A stretch of DNA of 64,000 nucleotides, taken from Fuerstiella sp. (GTDB taxonomy: Bacteria; Planctomycetota; Planctomycetia; Planctomycetales; Planctomycetaceae). Shown piece by piece: positions 28,901 through 36,995 of this stretch (positions are counted from its first letter, which is position 1; each line of letters starts with the position of its first letter). The position numbers were made by a program, and so were the translations under genes. The notes beneath the pieces were generated by a model. That model was not told the origin of the DNA, ran no database searches, and saw only the letters and a program-made list of their open reading frames with translations. Location: contig JALHMY010000022.1 of the NCBI GenBank assembly GCA_022843805.1, forward strand, positions 1 to 64,000, written 5' to 3'.

Positions 28901-29236
28901 TTCAGCCACAATCTGCCGATCACGAAAAATATCTGTCCCCCAGTCGAACTCAACCCAGATCACGGAAAGTCCAATACCGGATGAGGATCGGACCCGCTGA
29001 ACTCCCGTGGCACCGTTCAGCAAATATTCGATAGGACGTGTAACAAGAACTTCAACCTCCTCCGGAGCCAGCCCGCCCGCTTCCGTCATGATGGTCACCG
29101 TCGGCCGGTTCAGATCCGGGAAAACATCGACTGGCATTTCACTCAGCTGATACCCGCCATAACAAAGGATGAACGCTGAAATGATCAGAACGATCCCTCT
29201 GTTTTTTAAAGAACAGGCAATGATGGCATTCAGCAT
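25931..29236 (-). CDS. Heavy-metal efflux RND permease, CusA/CzcA family
   Basis: The 1101-residue inner-membrane pump has 12 predicted helices and the family layout: MLNAIIACSLKNRGIVLI at the start, a large periplasmic loop with FPDLNRPTVTIMTEAGG, the conserved transmembrane 4 motif AIGDLVDDSIVDIENIYRRL, GGLEGRIFAPLG, and the mirrored second half ending in GGMLTSTILDQLVTPALFFRFGR. The HME-RND subfamily exports Cu(I)/Ag(I), Zn, Co, Cd or Ni by proton antiport through a tripartite complex. It is the distal gene of an operon with the adaptor 39 bp upstream; no outer-membrane channel gene is encoded in the window. Context with Cys-rich proteins favours copper or another soft metal. Confidence 0.93.
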   Translation of the reverse strand: MLNAIIACSLKNRGIVLIISAFILCYGGYQLSEMPVDVFPDLNRPTVTIMTEAGGLAPEEVEVLVTRPIEYLLNGATGVQRVRSSSGIGLSVIWVEFDWGTDIFRDRQIVAEKLQMARERLPDDVNPIMAPISSIMGEIMLLGLRSAQPALDPDDAQKQRMELRTLGEFTVRNRLLAVEGVSQVTVMGGTLKQYQIITSPARLAAQNISLQQLTEAAEKSNVLSGGGILVRSPQESLIRISGQSLTLEEIGNTPILWRGERAVLIREVAEVRFGGPVQRGDGSVLVKTANGVEGGPAVILAVQKQPGADTLRLDRRIEDVLAELQRDLPEGIVIEDRIFKQADFIEAAVSNVVEAVRDGAIWVVVILVLFMWNFRTSISSLTAMPLSILLTVLIFRWFGISINTMTLGGIAVAIGDLVDDSIVDIENIYRRLKENRHKPVPENAIKVIYDASCEVRNSIVYATLIVVLVVFPLFSMGGLEGRIFAPLGIAYMISLLASLAVSLTVTPVLASYLLPNARWSEDRGDPPLLRHMKAVGEVILRWTLRHVNLVLGATLILVTVSIVALFGMGGEFLPPFNEGTFTVSLQADPGTSLEESSRLAERAERLLLEIPEVLSVSRRTGRAELDEHAEGVNSSEIDVRIQDHWRARKGWGAAFMRLIPVLHLQGYETIGRARDQVLAEIRDKITLLPGVRVNVGQPVSHRLDHLMSGVRAQIVVKVFGPDLRELRNASQDIYSAMSQVRGVADLQIEPQVEVSQVRLQVRREDAARYGLAPGDVAALLETAFRGRIVSQIMDDDRFFSLVVWYDEESRNDPDVIRQTILDTPSGRQVSLGEVVDVLDTTGPNTLNREHVQRRITVFCNVQGRDLESVVSDIRRLAGPIEDGLAALPGNYHLEFGGQFEAQQQARTRLLILGSLSTIGVFLLLMRCLESWKAALQVLVNIPLAALGSVITLLIVNRPSAEALANAEWWDWPRIWIAATTLSVAHWVGFITLIGIVSRNGIMMISHYIHLMKHEGEVFGESMIIRGSLERLAPVMMTAATSFIGLLPLLFGEGQTGKEILYPLALVVFGGMLTSTILDQLVTPALFFRFGRNIVSAKNAES

Positions 29237-29275
29237 ATCTGACAGTTCAGAATAAATTCGTAAAGCGACGGGACA

Positions 29276-31582
29276 CTATCGCAGGGCTGCGTAACCAGTC
29301 TGCAGCTGAGCAACCCCGCGAACGGCCACAACTTCGCCTTCCGCAAGGCCTTCGCGGATTTCGACCGCGAAATCGTCTGAGCGACCGGTTGTCACATAAC
29401 GCCGTTCAAAGACATCACTGTCTTTTCGGACGAAGACATAGGCTCGAGCAGATTCACGGATGACGGCCGAAAGCGGAACAGAAAGGAGTGGCGTGCTTCT
29501 TCCTGTTTCAATCGTCAGACGAGCCATCATGTTGTGATGCAAAGGCCACTCTGGCATCTTAGCGAGCTCAATCCATACAGACATTGTCCGGCCATCGGCT
29601 TCCAGGGAACTGCCAATCCGAACCAGCCTGCCCGCGACAACTTCTTCCGGGTTGCCAACGAACCGAACTCGAACATTCAGCCCCGGTTGAATACGGGAAA
29701 GATCCCGTTCGGAAACAAATCCTCTAACCCATACCTGTGAGAGATCATGAACTTCAAACAGTGGCTCCTCTGGCAGCACCACCTGACCCAGAACCTTTTC
29801 AAAATTCACGACGAATCCATCAATGGGCGCGATCACTGGCAATGATGAAATCAGTCGACCGGAAGTCATCAGGGCATTTCGCTGAGATTCCGTCACACCG
29901 ACTGCGGCAAGTCGTCGAAGTGCACTTTCCCGGCGATTTCCGGCGTCACGGAGCTGATTCTCCGACTCCCACAGCCTTCGCTGTGAGACGGCGTCACTGG
30001 CAAGGCGAAGGCTATCTGTCACGGACTGCAGCAATCGTGTTTCCAGATTCGCATCGAGCAGTTCCAGTTGCAGATTCTGAAACTCCTGACTGATCACACG
30101 GGCCAGAATGTCACCCTGGCGAACTCGCTGCCCCCGATCCACCAGGATCTGAGCGATCGACCCGCCAGGCTGCGATGCCGCGCTGGTGCGTCGCGAGGGA
30201 GGAACATCAGAAAGACCGTCCAGCGTTATCGTTTCGGCAATCCCGTTTAAAGCCGCTCGCTCTGTATCCAGTCCGATATCCCGCGCTGTCTCTTCACTGA
30301 CTCTCAGGACTCCCTGAGCAAAATAACTGCCCAGCTGGTGACCTCCGCGGGTCACTACGCTGTCTCCGGGATACAGGTTTCCTCCCAAAACCTCGATCAG
30401 TTTTCCCGTACGAGCGCCCAGGACCAGAGTTTGCTTCTGAAAGACGGAGGCCACTTTCGTTCGTTCTTCTTCAACCAAAACAAATCGTTCGGCACCGTTA
30501 CGAATTACGGCTGACATGGGAATGACCAGCCTGTCCGCACTGCTGTCTGTATCGATCCGCACATGACCTGTCATACCCGGCAGGAATTCTGGCTGTGAGC
30601 CAGGTGGATTGACAAGCGTGGTCCACACTGTGCCAAGATGCGTTCGCGGGTCAAGATAATGGCTGGAAGAATCGATCGTGGTATTAAAGGTTTTACCAGG
30701 CATTGCAGAGAAGGAAACTTCCGCTTTCTGTCCGTCGGCGACTCTCGAAATGTCTTTCTCCAGAATACTGACCTTCAGCCAGACCACCGACAGATCAAGC
30801 ACTTCAAACAAATGCTCCTTCGGGTCCACGATTCGACCAACGTTCAGATCGGTATGCGCGACAATACCGTCGATCGGACTTCGAAGCGTCAGTCGCTGCA
30901 CATGCTCACGTTCGTGATCGCCCAGCAACGTTTCAAGCGAGTCCTGTGGCAGCTGCAGCCCATGCCATTTCGCGACAGCGATTTCCAGACGCGCTCGATC
31001 CTGCTCAACCCTGTTTTTCGCCTCGACGAATCTGACTTCAGGAATCGCTCCGCCCACCCCTGCTTCCTGCATCGACTCAACCAGCCGGGATGATAAATCC
31101 ACCGCCGCTTTTGCAGTGCGCAGCTCCAGCTGAAGCAGATCCAGATCCGGGCTATCGAGCTCTGCCAGCTTTTGGCCAGCCTTTACAGATTCACCAGGTG
31201 TAACAAAGAGTCGAACAATTTTTCCGGACAGCGGTGAACTGACCATCGTATGTCGGTTCCACGGCGAAACCAGCGTGCCGTACGCCAGCACAGACGGAGA
31301 CACTGTGTCTGTCGCAGCAATTTCTGTACGGACATCAAGGACGTCCCGGGCGGCTGCTGTCAGAATCATCCGGCCTGTTTCCGGACTGACTTCCATGCCT
31401 CGCGCAGGAAGAGGCCGATGACCTTCGTGTCCGAAGGCAGCAGTCACCACAGCCAGTAACGAAATCCGTAAAGTGTGGCGAATTAAGGACCGTTCACCGA
31501 TCGAAAAACTCGCTGGACGTTTCACTGGGGTATTTTCCACGCCATCACCGTCTCTTTTTGACTGAAATAAACGAAACATCAA
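29276..31582 (-). CDS. Efflux RND adaptor with two tandem membrane-fusion modules
   Basis: The 768-residue protein is about twice the length of a normal HlyD/CusB adaptor. Module 1 (about 65-410) begins GMEVSPETGRMILTAAARDVLDVRTE and has a barrel-sandwich lipoyl motif VSSPLSGKIVRLFVTPGESVKAGQKLAELDS, then the beta-barrel with GMTGHVRIDTD. Module 2 (about 425-768) repeats the same order: LRVSEETARDIGLDTERA, GGSIAQILVDRGQRVRQGDILARV, VIAPIDGFVVNFEKVLGQVV, SERDLSRIQPGLNVRVRF, ending GVAQLQTGYAALR. An N-terminal hydrophobic stretch (TLRISLLAVVTAAFGHEGH) anchors or exports it; the HEGH-R may bind metal. Its partner is the RND pump just downstream. Confidence 0.9.
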   Translation of the reverse strand: MMFRLFQSKRDGDGVENTPVKRPASFSIGERSLIRHTLRISLLAVVTAAFGHEGHRPLPARGMEVSPETGRMILTAAARDVLDVRTEIAATDTVSPSVLAYGTLVSPWNRHTMVSSPLSGKIVRLFVTPGESVKAGQKLAELDSPDLDLLQLELRTAKAAVDLSSRLVESMQEAGVGGAIPEVRFVEAKNRVEQDRARLEIAVAKWHGLQLPQDSLETLLGDHEREHVQRLTLRSPIDGIVAHTDLNVGRIVDPKEHLFEVLDLSVVWLKVSILEKDISRVADGQKAEVSFSAMPGKTFNTTIDSSSHYLDPRTHLGTVWTTLVNPPGSQPEFLPGMTGHVRIDTDSSADRLVIPMSAVIRNGAERFVLVEEERTKVASVFQKQTLVLGARTGKLIEVLGGNLYPGDSVVTRGGHQLGSYFAQGVLRVSEETARDIGLDTERAALNGIAETITLDGLSDVPPSRRTSAASQPGGSIAQILVDRGQRVRQGDILARVISQEFQNLQLELLDANLETRLLQSVTDSLRLASDAVSQRRLWESENQLRDAGNRRESALRRLAAVGVTESQRNALMTSGRLISSLPVIAPIDGFVVNFEKVLGQVVLPEEPLFEVHDLSQVWVRGFVSERDLSRIQPGLNVRVRFVGNPEEVVAGRLVRIGSSLEADGRTMSVWIELAKMPEWPLHHNMMARLTIETGRSTPLLSVPLSAVIRESARAYVFVRKDSDVFERRYVTTGRSDDFAVEIREGLAEGEVVAVRGVAQLQTGYAALR

Positions 31583-31592
31583 ACTGCGACGT

Positions 31593-32762
31593 TCAAGGTG
31601 TCTCGATGCTGACAGCCATCACGGCAGAGTTGCCCTGCCGGGAAGACTCCCAGCAGCAAATCACCGGCCCATCACCGCTCAAAGCTGCAGCAACGACGGG
31701 GTCGCGGGCGACTCCGCCAAGCTTCCGGCCTTCCGTCGTTCCGGGTATCCGGATCAGCAGGTCACCATCGCGGGCTGCAGTCCAGGCAATCACCGGACCC
31801 TTTCCCGTAAATGCGACCCAGGGTTGCTGGCCGGTTCCCAGTATTCTTTCTGACGAACCACTCAAAGCTGAATAGAATACTTCGCCCTGACGACGCCAGA
31901 CGGTAACAACTTCTCCGTTAGTGGCACGAGCCAGCATACCGCCATCCATTGGACATGCCTTAAGACTCCACGATCCATGCCCCATTTTCACCGCAGCAGA
32001 AAATGACTGACCGCCATCCGCTGAAGTTGTTACATACATATCGCGATCGCCATCGACAGAGTTTCGAAACATGATGTGTACGTTCTGTCCGCTGACAGCG
32101 ATCGAAGGATGACAGCACTCGCAGACGCTCCCGCCCGGTGATCGATAAATGCAGATATTCGGTTCCCATGTTGCGCCGGCATCCGGCGATTTCGCTGCAT
32201 AGATTTCGGATTTCCGGTCTCGCAGATCAAGCCACGTGCACCAGACTGTCCCATCCTCACTGGCTGCCATCGCATGCAAGCCTTCCCGAGCAGAATCAGC
32301 CGCGTCGTTGACGCGAACAGGCCCCTGCCACGTTGAACCCCTGTCGACAGATCGCCAGGCGATAACGTCTCCGTCTCGCCCTTTCCCCATCTGACCTCCA
32401 ACTGCTGTCACGACAATCGCTTTTTCACTCACCGCAATGCGCGGACCTCGTCGCATTCCAAGCGACATATTGGGAACATGAAAAACCTGTGCCGGCTTCG
32501 AATAAGACTGACCATGGTCATCGGAACGACAATAACAGACCGCATCGCCCGTTCCGAACACAATGTGAATGGCACCGTCTGCTCCCACGACTGCCTGAGG
32601 CTGCCGCGGTGCGTCGGCCCCTTCCCCCTGTGCAATCACGATCGGTTCACCGGCACTGACCCCTGCAGAGACGATTCCTCCTGCCGCGAGCAGAGTGAGA
32701 ACCGGGATCACTGCCAGCCGCAAAATGCCCATCGGCAACGGAATATCGCAGTTGTTCATCAA
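31593..32762 (-). CDS. Secreted BNR/sialidase-like propeller protein in metal operon
   Basis: The 389-residue protein has a signal peptide (LRLAVIPVLTLLAAGG) and repeated Asp-box-like turns S-x-D-x-G-x-(T/S)-(W/F): SDDHGQSYSKPA, SVDRGSTWQGPV, SPDAGATWEPN and SADGGQSFSAAV. It is therefore a six-bladed sialidase-fold propeller. The Arg triad of true sialidases cannot be confirmed, and CECCHP plus CYC provide extra cysteines. It sits 10 bp upstream of the adaptor gene on the same strand, so it is co-transcribed with metal efflux genes. A periplasmic binding or sensing role is more likely than sialidase activity, as inference. Confidence 0.75.
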   Translation of the reverse strand: MMNNCDIPLPMGILRLAVIPVLTLLAAGGIVSAGVSAGEPIVIAQGEGADAPRQPQAVVGADGAIHIVFGTGDAVCYCRSDDHGQSYSKPAQVFHVPNMSLGMRRGPRIAVSEKAIVVTAVGGQMGKGRDGDVIAWRSVDRGSTWQGPVRVNDAADSAREGLHAMAASEDGTVWCTWLDLRDRKSEIYAAKSPDAGATWEPNICIYRSPGGSVCECCHPSIAVSGQNVHIMFRNSVDGDRDMYVTTSADGGQSFSAAVKMGHGSWSLKACPMDGGMLARATNGEVVTVWRRQGEVFYSALSGSSERILGTGQQPWVAFTGKGPVIAWTAARDGDLLIRIPGTTEGRKLGGVARDPVVAAALSGDGPVICCWESSRQGNSAVMAVSIETP

Positions 32763-32826
32763 AAAAAGCCTTAAAGAATGAGAATTGAAAGTGTGCTTCT
32801 GCTACGAAATTCAGCACATCCGGCAC

Positions 32827-33717
32827 TTATCGAACATACGATTCAGGTTCAGGAAGCGGGCCGGACGACTGCTTCGCCATTTCAACAAACTCGTCGATGC
32901 AGGGCGGACAACAAAACTGATAGGGCTTTCCGCCAATAATCCAGGTGAATGCGGGATTCGCCTTCGTCATGGAAATGGGACAGAGCCGATCGCCGGTCTT
33001 TGGCTTATTGTTGTGCGATGAGGGGATGCCTTTGAACTTCACAGCGGCAGTGACATTACCGTTGGCAGCGATATCAGCCGCCGTATACTGACCGCCAGGT
33101 GTCAGATACAGCGATTGCAACTCATCCCCGACAGTGGGGGCCGGCATCTGTTCGTCATGCACTGCGGCCGTCGTAAAGCCGATTCGGAATCGTTCTCCCG
33201 CGATCTTCAGGTTGGGAATGGTGACGTCAAGAGCCTGCCCTCGCAGCGATTCCGGCAGTATTCCGGCGAACTGCGAGGTTTTTTCGGCAGTATCACCTTC
33301 CTGAGGAACCGCCGCCATCTCGACCGTAACGGCCTCGGGATTCCCTGCCACCCTGACATACGCTTTAACAGCCTGCAAATCCACCTCCATGACACGTGAT
33401 TCATCTTTGCCAAGCATCAGCAGCCGAAAGTCACCAGTCTTTTCGATAACCGCTTCCGCATGATAGCTGTCGGATCCGATCGGAATAATGATGCCTCCGT
33501 GCATGCCTGGCTTATGAGCATGCTGATCATCCAGCGGCTGCACCGGCTGAACAGGAGCCGGCTGGGCAGACGCACCAACGGGCACTGATGACGCGGCATC
33601 TGAACTCGCGCCAGGAGATGCACCGCTTTGCGATTCTTTCTCGCAGCCTGCAATCAAGATCAATATCGGACCAAAAAGAAAAGTAGCGGCCAGCAGGCCA
33701 GTGTGGAACGGTTTCAT
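32827..33717 (-). CDS. Lipoprotein with C-terminal YHS/TRASH-like metal-binding motif
   Basis: The 296-residue product has a lipobox (LILIAGC, acylated Cys25) followed by a Ser/Ala/Pro-rich linker with a HAHKPGMHGG segment. The middle part (about 90-200) is a beta-rich domain. The C-terminus reads CPISMTKANPAFTWIIGGKPYQFCCPPCIDEFVEMAKQ, a Cys pattern like YHS/TRASH domains that bind copper or other soft metals. It is in the minus-strand operon that leads to the RND pump, upstream of the BNR protein, and would act on the periplasmic side as a metal chaperone or sensor. Confidence 0.8.
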   Translation of the reverse strand: MKPFHTGLLAATFLFGPILILIAGCEKESQSGASPGASSDAASSVPVGASAQPAPVQPVQPLDDQHAHKPGMHGGIIIPIGSDSYHAEAVIEKTGDFRLLMLGKDESRVMEVDLQAVKAYVRVAGNPEAVTVEMAAVPQEGDTAEKTSQFAGILPESLRGQALDVTIPNLKIAGERFRIGFTTAAVHDEQMPAPTVGDELQSLYLTPGGQYTAADIAANGNVTAAVKFKGIPSSHNNKPKTGDRLCPISMTKANPAFTWIIGGKPYQFCCPPCIDEFVEMAKQSSGPLPEPESYVR

Positions 33718-34005
33718 TATCTAAACTCCCTTATCAATAACGACTCAAAATAAGCAGAAACCACGAGAGACATCGTCGCGATGTACCCCGAATCGCATTC
33801 CGCTGACGCTGTTCTCAATCAGTGGCGATTGATCACACTCGCTGATACATCAGGAAATTCATCAGACAGCCAACTGGCATCTCAAAGCGCAACAGGCTGA
33901 GCGAAGCGGCCGGAATACAGGAATTTCAATGCGGGGCAGCTCAGAAAGCTGCCAAATGGCATCAGGAAATTCACCTCGAAAGGCCAGGCATCCCGACAAC
34001 GCGGG

Positions 34006-34452
34006 TTAACACCGGCAGATGCTGACTGCCAGAAGAATTGGCACGCATTCGGGCATTGGGCTGAACCGAGCAGGTTTCAGAATGCCACACGCTGGGGAAA
34101 CAATTCCATTCAGAAAATTGCTGTCGCAGAGAATCTGCAAAGACAACATCGTTCCCAGTTTTCCGGCGGCCACACTGATAATCGGCAGACCGGACTCCAG
34201 CCGAGTTACAGCGAATCGACCATTCTGACATGGACAGCGACCGTCGCGGCCATCCGTGTCGTTCGGGCACGATGATTCGCTGGTTGCATCTGATGGCGCT
34301 GACCCTGCTTCAGCAGTACGGCCAGACGAACAGCAGGAACGGACATGTGGAATTGCATCACCGGCAGATACTGTGTTTAACGCGCAGCAGCAGAACAACC
34401 ACCCAAAGAGGGTCGTTCCTGCCAGCATCATTGCCACAATACGCCGCCACAT
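34006..34452 (-). CDS. Small Cys-rich exported protein
   Basis: The ATG at 34452 begins MWRRIVAMMLAGTTLFGWLFCCCALNTVSAG, a signal peptide with three cysteines near its end; the open frame from 34569 upstream is not protein-like. The mature 115 residues contain SCCSSG, ESSCPNDTDGRDGRCPCQNGRF and a terminal SICRC. No family is recognised. It is the first gene upstream of the metal-efflux cluster in the same direction, 288 bp from the lipoprotein gene, so a soft-metal-binding role is plausible but unproven. Confidence 0.5.
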   Translation of the reverse strand: MWRRIVAMMLAGTTLFGWLFCCCALNTVSAGDAIPHVRSCCSSGRTAEAGSAPSDATSESSCPNDTDGRDGRCPCQNGRFAVTRLESGLPIISVAAGKLGTMLSLQILCDSNFLNGIVSPACGILKPARFSPMPECVPILLAVSICRC

Positions 34453-34675
34453 AACTTTTCGTTCCAGCCTTTTAAAATCCCGGCAGTGAAGAATATCAGT
34501 GCGATATTGGTCTGACCAGTCGAATTTCTTTGAGCAAGACCAGATTCTGGCAGACATGACTCGAAGCAATGATTGCTGGCGGTCGCCCGCGCATCGTCGT
34601 CAATGGTGCAATATACCGGTAGCCCCGCGAACCCACACTTTTCGACACATCGTGCGTGAACTCCTATTCTCAGAC

Positions 34676-35893
34676 TCAGTCGCTGTCTCGGCCCAGAGCC
34701 CACCGGGTGATGTCGACCCACGAAGGTTCTTTTCCATAAAGCATAATACCGGCCGCGAAGATTCGCCCGGCCAATCGTCGCAGCAGGACGATGCCGGCAA
34801 CCAGCAGGATCATGCTGAAGATTGTCTCCATGATCGTCACTTCACTAAGAACCATCCTGATGGGCATTGCCGTCGATGATGTGCCGGGCAGCAGACTGAG
34901 CACTTTCATCATATTGCCATCGGGCTGAGAAATCACAAGTCCGGCGGCGAACATTGGAAGCATGGGAAGAAACAGAAGGCCGCTTCGCGACGACGTATTC
35001 GGATCATTAATGATCGATGAGACGGTCGCATAAAATGAGTTCCAGAAGAAGACGCCTCCGAAGTAGAAAAACGCCAGCAGCGGAAGAAAATCCCAGCGTC
35101 GAATGGAGCCCGGAAGAGGGATTTCGAAGCCGAGCAGCGAAGCCGCCAGCATCGAGACAACTCCGGACAGGAAGAGAAAGCCGAGCGACAGGACGGAAGC
35201 CAAAGTGATTCCCAGCAGTTTTCCATCGATCCATGTCTGAGGCCGAATGGCACTGACGACCTGTTCGGTGACTCGCTGCTGCTTTTCACCCGTGATGCCG
35301 GTCATCATGTACGCAAGGCCGATCCAGCTTGTGACAATTGTCGCACCGAGAATGGAATAAGCGATCAGACGGTCGGCTTTGGAGACACCGCGATTTGCGA
35401 GCGTAACGACATCCACTACTGCCGGGGCAAGGATTTGAGCCACCGTCTCGGGAGCGATCCCGGCAGACAGTATCTCCCACTGCATTCGCCTCCCCTGCAG
35501 CAAAGTTTGCAGTTCGCTGAGCCAGGCGGGTTCCTGGCGTACCACCAGTCGAGCAGACCAGGGCTTCTCTGCCATCCCGGCACCAGGGGGATTTTCCGAA
35601 ATCACCAGCAGACCATCAACTTCTCGAGACTCCACTCTGGCGTGCCACTGTTCCTCGGTGAACTGTCCTTCAGCCCGCCGCAGTTTGCCCTTCTCCGGAA
35701 AAACAAACCCGGAATCGACACCCAGAACGGCTAACTGAACTTTCTCTGCGGCGGTGGAAATACGGACAGCACCGTATCCGACAAGGCCGCTAATCAGCAT
35801 ACAAACCAGTCCAATCAACTGATCCTTCAGTTTGAAGTAGCGTCGAAACTCCCAGCGTGCCACTGTCCATCTCATTCTGAACCATGACGACAT
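34676..35893 (-). CDS. ABC-2 type exporter permease (NatB-like)
   Basis: The frame is open from 36055, but that overlaps the ATPase gene; the ATG at 35893 (MSSWFRMRWTVARWEFRRYFKLKDQ) is a typical permease N-terminus. The 405-residue product has one hydrophobic helix near 25-45, a periplasmic domain of about 130 residues, and five or six C-terminal helices (IVTSWIGLAYMMTGI, LLGITLASVLSLGFLFLSG, LPLLAFFYFGGVFFWN). This is the ABC2_membrane_3 architecture seen in NatB, involved in sodium or unspecified export. It follows its ATPase by 106 bp on the same strand. Confidence 0.85.
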   Translation of the reverse strand: MSSWFRMRWTVARWEFRRYFKLKDQLIGLVCMLISGLVGYGAVRISTAAEKVQLAVLGVDSGFVFPEKGKLRRAEGQFTEEQWHARVESREVDGLLVISENPPGAGMAEKPWSARLVVRQEPAWLSELQTLLQGRRMQWEILSAGIAPETVAQILAPAVVDVVTLANRGVSKADRLIAYSILGATIVTSWIGLAYMMTGITGEKQQRVTEQVVSAIRPQTWIDGKLLGITLASVLSLGFLFLSGVVSMLAASLLGFEIPLPGSIRRWDFLPLLAFFYFGGVFFWNSFYATVSSIINDPNTSSRSGLLFLPMLPMFAAGLVISQPDGNMMKVLSLLPGTSSTAMPIRMVLSEVTIMETIFSMILLVAGIVLLRRLAGRIFAAGIMLYGKEPSWVDITRWALGRDSD

Positions 35894-35999
35894 GCCCTGT
35901 TTCCCCGATCGCTGATGTTTCGAAAAGTACCTTCGGAAACCGAATTGAGAATCCGGACACGCCCTTAACTTACTGACAAAGTTTCCCTGCAAAGGCAAT

Positions 36000-36965
36000 T
36001 TATGTTGAGTGTTGTCCGTTGACGGCATTCGCGTCGCTCGTGGTGCCAATTGCACTCAGATAGATTTCATGCAGCGAAAGCGTGCCTCCGCGGAATTCAA
36101 CGACGTCACCCAGACGGGAGGCCTGCTCCATCCATCGAGCAGCCTCGTTTTGTCCTTTCAGAGTCAGGTGAAAGGTGTCGTCGGCCAGTCTTTGAAAGCC
36201 TGTCAGTTCGCCGGAATCCTGCCATGCCTGCAGACCTCCGGTCTCCGGAGGTGATGCGAATGTGATTCGCAGCGAATAGCCGCCGTGAACGCCCGACTTT
36301 ATTTCCGGAACGGTCCCGGCCAATACTCGACGCCCCTTCGCCAGCAGAAACACTCGGTCTGCCAGTCGCTCCACGAGCTCAAGCTGATGGGCGCTCAGAA
36401 TTACCGTTGTCCCTTCATCGCGCAGACAGCGGATGACTTTCAGCATCATCTCCTGATTGATCGGATCGAGCCCCGAGAACGGCTCATCCAGCAGGGCCAG
36501 ACGGGGTCGATGAAGCACCGCTGCTGCCACCTGAACCTTTTGCTGATTGCCCTTACTGAGCGTTTCCAGTTTTTCATCCATGTATTCAGAGACTTCCAGA
36601 CGCCGAGCCCAATCCTGAGCGGCGCCCCGAGACAGCAGCACCGACATACCTCGCAGCTGTCCGAAGTACTCCAGTATATCTTTGACCTTCTGGTCCCGAT
36701 ACAAACCCCGGTCTTCGGGAAGATATCCAATCTGAGTCGTATCGAGCGAAATTGGGAGTTCGTTGTCGTTATACCATTGGATAACGCCCTGATCCGGGGG
36801 CAGCATACCGATCATCATTCGAACGAGCGTTGACTTGCCTGCGCCGTTCGGCCCCAGCAAAGCAAAAATCTCGCCGGTATTCACTTCAAAAGAAACCGAA
36901 TCCACAGCTCGAACAAGGCGAAACGACTTCCCCACGTCCCTGACTCGTACAAGAACTTTGGACAT
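36000..36965 (-). CDS. ABC exporter ATPase (NatA-like)
   Basis: The 321-residue protein contains Walker A GPNGAGKST (about 38-46), signature LSKGNQQK, Walker B LALLDEPFSGLD and the switch histidine in LSAHQLE. The C-terminal 90 residues (LRITFASPPETGGLQ...) match the DUF4162-type tail that follows NatA-class ATPases. It drives the permease encoded immediately downstream. The transported substrate is not known. The topoisomerase gene lies 30 bp upstream-end to start on the same strand, so read-through between them is possible. Confidence 0.92.
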   Translation of the reverse strand: MSKVLVRVRDVGKSFRLVRAVDSVSFEVNTGEIFALLGPNGAGKSTLVRMMIGMLPPDQGVIQWYNDNELPISLDTTQIGYLPEDRGLYRDQKVKDILEYFGQLRGMSVLLSRGAAQDWARRLEVSEYMDEKLETLSKGNQQKVQVAAAVLHRPRLALLDEPFSGLDPINQEMMLKVIRCLRDEGTTVILSAHQLELVERLADRVFLLAKGRRVLAGTVPEIKSGVHGGYSLRITFASPPETGGLQAWQDSGELTGFQRLADDTFHLTLKGQNEAARWMEQASRLGDVVEFRGGTLSLHEIYLSAIGTTSDANAVNGQHST

Positions 36966-36995
36966 AGCGTTTCCTTTTGTACATCTGTTAGCGCC

